Shown: piece by piece, positions 11,481-19,591 of the stretch | Numbering within the stretch: the stretch's first letter is position 1 | Layout: each line of letters opens with the position of its first letter | NCBI GenBank assembly: GCA_012064415.1 | Contig: SSNU01000079.1 | Coordinates: 60,454-122,740, forward strand | Reading direction: 5' to 3' | From: Gyrodactylus bullatarudis | Taxonomy: Eukaryota > Platyhelminthes > Monogenea > Gyrodactylidea > Gyrodactylidae | DNA length: 62,287 nucleotides | Notes under the pieces: generated by a model | The model's database searches: none | Told to the model about the DNA's origin: nothing | What the model saw: the letters and a program-made list of their open reading frames with translations, nothing else | Made by a program: the position numbers and the translations under genes

Positions 11481-12703
11481 TAGATGTGAAATTGTTTAGA
11501 CCTGAGTAATACCTGAGAATTTCCGACTTTGAATAATGGCTCTATCGAATTGGTGAATCTCACGAAAGGGTTAACCTCGTAAGAGCATCTTGAAAATGAG
11601 AGCGCAACAAATTTATCAATTGATGAACTATGAGACTTTTCCAATATTCATGCAGAACAACTTCAGATGAGGCCAATGAATTCTACTAGAATTTAATAAA
11701 CTTTTATTTTTACATAGTCCTTATACACGAATCAAGTTCAATACCTTGATAGTTAAAATTTTTGAGATTTTTTGGCCAAAATAAAAGAAATAAGAACGAA
11801 TCGATTGACATGATTTTGGGAAAAATAATAATTATTATTATTATAATCAAAAACCCTCTTTTACCAAATACAAAATATAAATTTACAACTTTGGAGATGT
11901 TTACATGGATTTTTTTTCTTGGTAGAAGTACATTTGATTGTTTATTGTATTGTTATCATTGTAATTTTATATGGGGAGTTTTATGGCTTTCCCTATTGAG
12001 AGATTTAAAACTAAATACGTAGCATTCATATTTTCGAGGGAAGATTTATACTACATATATATTTACACTAAAAATCATCATCTATAGAATGAAGATAACA
12101 TGCACTTTTAATTGAATGAAAAAAATTAATTTTTCAATTGTTAATAAATTGACAGAAATTTGTATGATCTTGGTAATAGAGTTAAAATCATTAATATTTT
12201 TCAATATAGTTTATAACATAATTTACGTTCAATTTACTTGTGAGTAAGTACATTATTTTAAATGTCTAATATTGAGATACAAAATTTAGAGGTGAATTCG
12301 ATGAGATCGATCTGGTTTAGCTTCTTTATTACTCCCTTAAAAATTTTAATTAAAAATTCAGATGAAAATGGAAAATCACAAGATTTACAATTGATATTCT
12401 GAGATGGAATCAAGATTTTTCGATGAATTGCACCTTGAACTATTGAATGAATCCTCAGACTTATGGTATTTTTGTTAAAAATCTATTTTCATCTGCCTCT
12501 AAAAATCACATATATTATATACATACATATTATACATTGTATAATTCATTTAATTTATTATTAGATTTAAGTTAAATCATTTAACAATCAATTCAATTGA
12601 AATTTTATATTTCGATTTTGTGCGAGAAATTGATTTTGTTTTTTTTGTTCACCTATTTTTTCGGTTTTTCTTTAATTTCTTTCAACCATTTCGAAAAAAA
12701 TTC

Positions 12704-13867
12704 ATGTTCAATAATGTTTTCAAACTCGGAGCCAAATTGCCGCAAAGATGGTAATGTACCTGTTTTTTATTGAATAGCATTGCATTAGTTTACATTGGCT
12801 TGAATGAAAATACCCAGAATCTCAAAGAACTTGCCAATTCATGTAAAAAGGAGTTTGATTTGTCTAAAAATAACTGGCAATGTGATCCTGTCTATGCTAA
12901 ATCAGATTTTTACCTGGACCCCAATAACATTAACAAGTATATAAATAAAATGGAAGCAGTTTGTATGCACTTGCAAACTGATCTCTGCAAATGGATCGAG
13001 AAAATTGATGGAAAATCTAAGTTTTACATAGACAAATGGCGCAGGTCTGATGACCATGGCGGTGGAATTACCTGTGTCATTTCTGATGGAGATCTCATTG
13101 AAAAGGGAGGCATCAACATTACAAGGATGGCATTCAAACCGACTGGAGCAATGCTGAAAAACATGAACAAAAAGAATTTGAATAATCTAGAAGCCAAAAG
13201 AGTCTACAATGGAGAAGTCGTCGGAATTAGCTGTGTCCTACACCCTTTAAATCCAATGGTTCCCACCATTCATTTCAATTTTAGATATTTCGAGATTGAA
13301 ATCAACGATAAGGGAGACAAGGTTTGGTGGTTCGGAGGTGGCGCTGATCTCACGCCGTACATTCTCAACGAGGAGGATGCCAAACATTTTCATATGGAAA
13401 TCAAGAAAGCCTGTGATAGACATGACAAAAAGTATTATATCGAATACAAGAAGGAGTGTGATGATTACTTTGTAAATACCCATAGAAACAACGAGAGACG
13501 CGGGATTGGTGGAATATTTTTCGATGATTTTACCGGTACTTCCCAGGAACAGGCATTCCAGTTTGTGAAAAGTTGCGCAGAGTCTATCATCCCAGCCTAC
13601 GTTCCCCTGACAATAAAACATCGAAATGACCCTTACACGGAAGAACAGAGGGAATGGCAACTCATTCGAAGGGGGAGGTATGTCGAATTCAACTTGGTCC
13701 ATGACAGAGGTACAAAGTTTGGCTTTGTTACTCCTAATGCTCGAATCGAAAGTATCCTTGTTTCCCTACCGAAATATGCCCAATGGGTTTATTGCCATGA
13801 TTACACCAAGAATAAGGAGCAGAATAAACTTATGCAGGTCCTCCTGAAGCCCAAGGATTGGGTTTGA
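12704..13867 (+). CDS. CPOX: coproporphyrinogen III oxidase, mitochondrial (CPOX)
   Basis: Oxygen-dependent coproporphyrinogen III oxidase makes protoporphyrinogen IX from coproporphyrinogen III by two oxidative decarboxylations, in the mitochondrial intermembrane space. Family blocks are present in order: GGGITCVISDG, PTIHFNFRYFE, VWWFGGGADLTPY, RRGIGGIFFDDF, IKHRN, GRYVEFNLVHDRGTKFGF, a variant of the ESILMSLP block, and the usual ending PKDWV. The long frame has no ATG before 12772. I propose exon 1 at 12704-12750 (MFNNVFKLGAKLPQR, a basic targeting-like start), an intron of only 27 nt (12751-12777, GTAATG...GAATAG), and exon 2 at 12778-13867. This gives 378 residues in frame. A longer intron from a more distant exon is the alternative. 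Apart from this intron the gene is intronless. Its 3' end converges on CHK2. Confidence 0.9.
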
Positions 13868-13924
13868 GCAAATTTTCTTTGTATGCTACTTTACACGTTG
13901 TTCTATATTTTATTATTTACTAGA

Positions 13925-13930
13925 AATAAA
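13925..13930 (+). terminator. poly(A) signal of CPOX
   Basis: AATAAA 58 nt after the CPOX stop codon. Confidence 0.5.
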
Positions 13931-14010
13931 CTCTCTTTTAACATAGCTATCTCAAATTTTTCACTCATTTGAAAGAAAACTGTACTCATTCTGTATCAAA
14001 AAATTAGGAT

Positions 14011-14016
14011 TTTATT
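14011..14016 (-). terminator. poly(A) signal of CHK2
   Basis: AATAAA on the minus strand about 200 nt past the CHK2 stop. It lies only 80 bp from the CPOX signal, so the two 3' UTRs are tail to tail. Confidence 0.45.
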
Positions 14017-14218
14017 ATTGCAAGTATTTTTTTCTCGGGTTATATATAAAAGAAATACATGTAGGTCTAATAAAATTCCAACTGAGAATAAGGTATGTAG
14101 ATTTTTCATCGGGTTATTGCATTGAGTCTCAAGTTTGCGCAGTTTAATATGCTCATTAAATTTTGAAATATATACAAGACATGAAGAGAATTTCAAATAA
14201 GGTGAAGAGACAGAAATC

Positions 14219-15699
14219 TTAGCACATTGTGTTCTCGTGAGAACTGATTGTTTCATTGTTACCGTGGTGAAAACAGTCAGGCTGAAGGATTGCATAAGAC
14301 GCCAACTCATTGGGAACAAAACCAGCTTCGCGTTGCATGAGAGCAACCAGGTCAACTTTCGTGGCCTCATGGTTGAGCCAGGGATGATTGAGGGCCTCCT
14401 TCATTGTGATTCTCTGGTTTGGATCTACAACAAGCATTCTCTTGACAAGGTCTTTTGCTTCATCCGAGATATCTGACCAATAGTTTGGATCAAAGTCAAA
14501 AGAGCCATTGAGAATTTGGCCGCGCAAGTCCATATCCTTACGATCATCTGTGAATGGAGGATATCCGACTAGGCATATGTAAAGGATTACTCCCAGGGAC
14601 CAGACATCAACAGAGTGAGTATAAGTTCCCATGCCGGCAGATCGTAAGATTTCAGGAGCCAAATAGGTCGGAGTCCCACAAAACGTCTTGAGTAGGGAAG
14701 TTCCGTCGACCAATTTCGACAAGCCAAAATCAGTAATTTTCACAAGACACAGTCCTTCCTTCTTTGTTAGAAGGATGTTCTCTGGCTTAAGATCACGATG
14801 TGATATTCCCTTGTCATGAAGGTATTTAATGGCCAAGACCATCTGAAGGAATAGGAATCGAGCTTCATACTCAGATGTTGAGTCCTTAACTAGACGATCG
14901 TAAAGTTCACCGCCCTCGACTCTATGATAGAAAAAAATGGAATAAAATTTTGACAGAAAAACAAGGATACCACCTGACTTACAATTCGAGAATAATATAA
15001 AGTGCTGTCTGACTGTTTATCACATCGTGAAGTTTTATGATACAAGGATGACGTAACTGTTTGAGTATGTGAACTTCGGGTAGTTCCAGGTAATTATCAT
15101 TCCAGGAAGGTAAGTTCTTTTTTGAGATGATTTTCATAGCAAACTTTTTGTCGTTTTCCTTGCAGTAGACCAATTTAACTTCTCCGCAAGCTCCACTGCC
15201 CAAGGTCATGGTTATTGTGTATCTTGAGGATAACTCTATGGGATAATCACACGATTTGGTCACGTCAGAAAATACAAAACAACAAAAGGTCTTTATTGAA
15301 AGAGAGATCCGATCGCTATTATTCAGAGGAACCTTTTTACCTTTGCCCACACGAACTTCATTAACAAAAGTGCCATTGCTTGAACAATCTTGGAGGAATG
15401 TTACAAATCCATGATTATTTGCTTCCTAAAAAAATTAAATAAGTCAGCCTACTTACTCGAATGATTTTAAAATGAACCTTGCTCAAGGTACCATATTGAA
15501 CTTTTTCATTAAACTGTGGAGCAGAGAATATGTAGTCACAGTCAGCACGACCAAAGGTGAATTCGTTTTTGTTAATTTCAATAGCGGGAAACTCTGCTCG
15601 AAGGGGTAAAAGAGAAGGAAATCGCATCGAATTCTGTGAATCCTTTTGGGATATCTCCATCGAGTTATCTATTTCTTGAGTTGGGGGTAGATCCAGCAT
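14219..15699 (-). CDS. CHK2: checkpoint kinase 2 (FHA domain plus Ser/Thr kinase)
   Basis: Three exons: 15699-15457, 15425-14983 and 14921-14219, joined by introns of 31 nt and 61 nt. They encode 462 residues. N-terminal TQ/SQ sites at 7, 17 and 21 form a small SQ/TQ cluster for ATM/ATR. An FHA domain follows (FTFGRADCDY near 47-56, SKVHF near 73-77, SSNGTFVN near 96-103). The kinase domain starts near 150: LGSGACGEV loop, catalytic Lys near 179, HRDLKPEN at 270-277, DFG at 293-295, and CGTPTYLAPE near 310-319, with Thr 308 and 312 matching the human autophosphorylation sites. It is a nuclear DNA-damage kinase. The ATG at 15699 is the first in frame after an upstream TGA. A T-rich 3' splice-like site at about 15735 could mark a 5' UTR intron or spliced-leader site. 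The C-terminus is short and lacks an obvious basic nuclear signal. Confidence 0.92.
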
Positions 15700-15869
15700 C
15701 TTGCAGTTTGAAATAAGCAAAATAGTGATGCGAACTGAGGAGAAAAAACTAGTGGCTCATTACTTGATTTTAAATCTCACACATTTTACAAAGTTGTAAA
15801 TTTAAAATAATTTGTTTACGAATGCATTATTGTTTTATGTTAAAGGATTTATGAAAATTTTGCCTTTCT
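15700..15869. promoter_or_regulatory. divergent CHK2/UFD1 promoter region
   Basis: Only 170 bp separate the start codons of CHK2 (minus strand) and UFD1 (plus strand), so the two must share a promoter region. No clear TATA box is seen. The T-rich tract ending in CAG on the minus strand, just before the CHK2 leader, could be a trans-splice acceptor; copepods are known to use spliced leaders. Confidence 0.5.
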
Positions 15870-17960
15870 ATGGTAAGAAGTATTTTGCTAATTAGCTAGT
15901 TTATTTTTGGCACTAGTGACAACACAACATTCAAGACATCCTACAAATGTTTTTCTACATCTTTTCATTCCGACCGTCCTGAGATAGCTAATGGAGGAAA
16001 GAGTAATTACACTTTTAACTTATAACAATTTTTAGTCATAATGCCACCTTCTGCCCTTGAAGTTCTAAGTAAATTCTTAATGTCCATAAATATTCAGCCC
16101 GATTAAATATCCAATACCCAATGCTATTTAAAATAACGAATCGAAATTCTGGCAGATCATCTCATTGCGGTGTGTTAGAGTTTGTAGCCGAAGAAGGAAA
16201 GATTTTTGTTCCTTATTGGATGCTTCAGAATTTACTTATTGAAGAGGGAACCGTTGTCAATGTTACAAATGTTTCTCTACCAGTAGCTACCTTTGCCAAA
16301 TTCGAACCCCAGAGCACTTCATTCCTGGATATTTCAAATCCTAAAGCTGTTCTTGAAAATGCCTTGAGAAATTTTGCTTGCTTAACAGTAAAATGAATTT
16401 CTAAAATTTATTAACAGGTTGATGATGTAATAGCCATATCCTATAATGATTTAATATACGAATTCAAGGTTCTGGAACTGAAACCATCAAATGCCGTCTC
16501 CATTATTGAATGTGATATGAATGTCGATTTTGCTCCGCCTGTCGGCTACAAAGATGAATATGCTACAAAGAAAGAAACTCCTTCCGAAGCAGATGAAGAC
16601 GACGATATCAAAATCCAATTGCCCAATAATGAATTCAAAGTAATTAATCCTATTGTTTATTTTCCATTTTTGTCTTTCTTCTGGGATATGCTTTTGATTT
16701 CAAAAGATTGAAAATTAAATTTAATTTTAGTCATACTACAAATTAGCTCAATTTCTTCCCAAAGCAAAAATTTTATCTTGTTAAACTAAAATCATCAAAT
16801 ATTCTGAATTCATCAGAGCAGACCAAACAGTTGGAAACATAAAGAAAGATTATCTGTCAGTAATTCCTTTAGAAAAAAATAACTGCGCGATTTCTCATAC
16901 TGAATGTATGAAAAAAAATATTTTAAACAATAAATGATATCTTGACTATAACGTTGTTCGCTTGCTACCTGACTATGTTGTCATCTGGCTTGTATTGGTC
17001 TATCTGTAGAAAAAGAAGGAGGAGAGAGGGGTGTAGTATTTCTTAAAAAATAAGGATTATAAAAATTATAGTGATTGTTACAGTAATCAGAATTATCAGA
17101 GTAATAACTCTGATAGTATAATTCATCACTTGAAAGAACATTAAAATTACGATTAGAATAAAAAACATTTAGATTACCCTGATAAAAATAGTTTTGACTC
17201 ACACAATATTTCGAATACATGCCAGAAGACAGCATAGTCTCAGGTAGCAAGCGAACAACGTTATAGTCAATCTATGCCGAACAGCTCCCTGAAGAACTAC
17301 TTGGTTCAGAATTATAATAAATGATATCTATTGGGGGTGATAAACACAAGATCCCTTTCCAATCTGTAAAAATTATTTACTGACTACGATAGGATTTCTA
17401 ATCAAAGTTATCAATTGTATTCATAATTTGTTCATGACAATATTTCGTCAATTTTCTTGCTTGGTTCAAGATTTAACCAATTTATAATCAAGACTTTTGA
17501 AATATTCATGAATTTCCATCTTCATGGCCCGTTTTTAGTAGCAAAACACTCAAAATATTTCCAGTTTTAAAATTGGGATTAAAAAACATCTCACTCGTAT
17601 TTGGGAAAATTTACAACACTTGCTAATCTAATTGTTTCATTCCTATTCTAATGTTCAAAATTTAGCCATTCCAGGGCGTCGGCATTCGGGTAGATGGGAA
17701 AGATAAAAAGAGCAAGAGAATCGATGATGAGCCATCTGCTGAAGCTAAAGTTTTACCACGTGGTGTACCCGACTACAACTACAAACCTGGTAATCTCAGA
17801 TTTTTCCGTAACGCCAAGAAGAAAACTGAAGATGAAGTAATTATTACCAATACTAGATTTTTTACAAATATTTTTATATTTCTTTTTACTCTAGGATGAA
17901 TGCAAGGAATTCAAACCATTTTCTGGTTCAGGTGCCGTCCTAAAGACGAGAAAAGCTTGA
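15870..17960 (+). CDS. UFD1: ubiquitin fusion degradation protein 1 (p97/Cdc48 cofactor)
   Basis: Seven exons: 15870-15872, 15900-16002, 16036-16068, 16098-16387, 16418-16639, 17666-17836 and 17895-17960. They encode 295 residues in one frame. Introns are 27, 33, 29, 30, 1026 and 58 nt. Exon 1 is the start codon alone. With Npl4, UFD1 brings ubiquitylated proteins to the p97 ATPase for ER-associated and nuclear degradation. Conserved UT3-domain stretches include [55 protein letters not shown] and [11 protein letters not shown]. Two SHP-type p97-binding boxes follow ([14 protein letters not shown] and the C-terminal [11 protein letters not shown]), with a [12 protein letters not shown] region between them. 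The length is close to the family norm (about 300). The one long intron owes a third of its size to a hairpin element. AATAAA lies 10 nt after the stop. Confidence 0.93.
16943..17315. mobile_element. hairpin element with long target duplication, copy 1 (in UFD1 intron 5)
   Basis: 373 bp flanked by a perfect 14-bp duplication, AATAAATGATATCT (16929-16942 and 17316-17329). It starts TGACTATAACGTTG. An inverted copy of that region (CAACGTTATAGTCA) lies near 17255-17270, followed by a unique tail ending in TTGGTTCAGAATTAT. A long duplication and a one-sided tail are more like a retroposon than a classical cut-and-paste element. The short open frame on its minus strand is repeat sequence. Other copies are at 36450-36778 and 54211-54432. 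Confidence 0.75.
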
Positions 17961-18271
17961 TTTCAATTTGAATAAATTTATAAAGAAACAAACTTACCTT
18001 GCTTACACTCTCGAGGGCAATATATAAGTTGAATTTGGAACCTGATACACTGGACCCTAGGTAGTTGATAGCTTTCAGTCCAATAGAATTCAATAGAGGT
18101 TGTACTTTCTGTGGAATTACATCATGGATGAATGTCTCTTCTGAGAAAAGTCTTCTCATATGACAATGCTGCTACAGACTTGGAAAACAACTCTACCGTC
18201 AGTATACAGTTAGACTTGGCATGAAAATCCTCATGTCTAGAGTTCTCTTTTGGTTTGAATACTCTGATTTT
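17328..18271 (-). CDS. unrecognised spliced gene antisense to the UFD1 3' end (partial model)
   Basis: Three exon-like pieces on the minus strand. The first begins after TTTGCAAG at 18271 and reads KIRVFKPKENSRHEDFHAKS and on to VELFSK. The second reads SEETFIHDVIPQKVQPLL through YIALESVSK and ends at 17998 with AAG|GTAAGT. The third, 17363-17328, follows TTTTTACAG and reads [11 protein letters not shown] then a stop; its phase fits the donor. Pieces one and two are in different frames. A 28-nt intron (weak GTCTGT donor, AG acceptor) would join them, in line with tiny introns nearby; otherwise there is a frameshift. The intron from 17997 to 17364 covers the last two UFD1 exons on the other strand. 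I do not recognise the protein, and the 5' end is not found. It may be a decayed gene. Confidence 0.4.
17971..17976 (+). terminator. poly(A) signal of UFD1
   Basis: AATAAA starting 10 nt after the UFD1 stop codon. This implies a very short 3' UTR and overlap with the antisense exon beginning at 17998. Confidence 0.5.
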
Positions 18272-18399
18272 CTTGCAAAGGAAAAACAAAGCGATTCTCA
18301 AAGAGTTTTTAATCAGTTATTATTATGCTAGGCTGAAAGTTTTTTCCCCTTGGAACAACTCACGAGAGTATTTATAATCGAATTTAATGCTCGCATATG

Positions 18400-18877
18400 T
18401 TTTTTTCATCGATTTCGGGAGGCTAGGGGTGAAATCCTGAGATCGTTAACTGAATTGTGGTCTTGCTTTGTTTGCGAGGCAGTGGAATCTGCTGAAATCC
18501 TTACCGAAAAGGGGAACCCTTTGTGTTGGTTTTAGCGGGGTTTGCTCCGCTGAGAGTAGGCACAGAGGAATTGATAGATCTGATAGCATGTTTCGGTGTG
18601 CTGTCGGGTTGCGAAAATCCTCGACCAATAGGGGGCCCTTGAGCCGAAGTTTAGGAGAGAAAACTGTAACGTTGGATCAAGGCTATACTCAGTAGACAGC
18701 GACCTTCATGTGGTTATCCCCGTATATTTCGAAAGGGAGAACTAACTGCTTTTACCCCTCCTCATAAACAGCGTCGTTACATCAAGGGTTCTACGATGGG
18801 ACAAGCTTACAGTACAGCGGATGTAGCTACAACCTGACTGTTCGATAAAACCGTTTAAACAGCGTCGTAATTTTTCC
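18400..18877 (+). ncRNA. candidate structured Pol III RNA (RNase P/MRP-like motifs)
   Basis: A block of about 480 bp with clearly higher GC than its surroundings, no open frame of note, and many perfect local hairpins. These include GATTTC/GAAATC (18411-18416/18431-18436), AAAGGG/CCCTTT (18508-18522), AGCGGGG/CTCCGCT with a TTTG loop (18534-18551), and a 9-bp stem at 18582-18590/18597-18605. TATTTATAA at 18369-18377 is well placed for a type-3 Pol III promoter, and TTTTT at 18873-18877 could terminate it. GTGAAATCCTGAGA (about 18429) resembles the conserved CR-I region of RNase P RNA, and GGGACAAGCTTACAG (about 18797) resembles CR-IV. I could not find a convincing CR-V partner, so the class is tentative. 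7SK or an unknown RNA are alternatives, and the strand is not certain. Confidence 0.42.
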
Positions 18878-19591
18878 TCAATCCACCTGAAGATAATCTG
18901 GTTCAATGGAGAAGAAGAATTTAGATTCTTTTTCAAAAGGTTCTTACATTTATTTATTTTTTAGCATTTTCATCAATAAATCATCGAAACAAAAACTAGA
19001 GCCATTCTTCTTCTACTAGGGGACATTTTTTCGGCAATTTTCCAATTTTTTTGTATCTTTCAATTGATAATATTCATAACTGTTACTAGTATTTTTTTCA
19101 TTTCTTTGATAAGAGTTTCCTCCCATCTATAACAAAAGAAAGTTTTGCATTCTTTTCTAATAAAATTTCGAAATAAACAAATAGGTTAGGGAGGAGGGGG
19201 GACTTTGGCGGTGGGAAAGGTTGGCTGTATCAATGAATTGGGAAATTGGACTGGTTCATGTGGGTTTTTCAAATAATTCAAATACATCTATTCATCTTAA
19301 TACATTATTCTTCTTATTCTCATCTTGTTCATCATCAAAATGTAGCCATGGATTTTATTTGCTCAGTTAACTTTGGGATTAGATTTCTTTCAAACAAGTT
19401 GATTCATTTTGAAGGGAATATTCTACTCAATAGTAGTGGTAATTTCATTCATTGGTTAAAGTACAATTTTTACTACGATCCATTGAAAAATTAAATTGAA
19501 AATAAACATTAGGATATACTAATCAACTTATACGATAACAACATATAAGATGTCCCTTTTGTGGAGAATTGTTTTGATCTTTTGTCGGAAA
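18878..19591. other. AT-rich stretch, includes the 3' UTR of the Gln/Asn-rich gene
   Basis: No coding sequence is seen. A minus-strand AATAAA at 19354-19359, about 235 nt past the stop at 19592, is a plausible poly(A) signal. A purine-rich GGAGGAGGGGGG tract sits near 19191-19202. Confidence 0.45.

Larger units (their letters stand above)
5041..12703. other. 7.6 kb AT-rich region with small repeats, no coding gene seen
   Basis: The stretch between the CABIT-like gene and CPOX holds three copies of a repeat with a CATCTACT-type hairpin, two copies of a terminal-inverted-repeat element (6997-7179 and 8401-8790), and half copies of a widespread foldback family around 6690-6960 and 9980-10430. 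One exon-like segment is at 10920-11033. A TATATAAG box at about 5863 has no recognisable gene after it. Confidence 0.5.

Noticed and set aside
16981..17250. 89-codon Tyr/Asn-rich open frame on the minus strand
   Set aside because: It lies entirely within the hairpin element in the UFD1 intron, and the other copies do not keep the frame.
18446..18936. Open frames on both strands in the GC-rich block
   Set aside because: They overlap each other in several frames, match no family, and the hairpins explain the composition better. Random frames are longer in GC-richer DNA.
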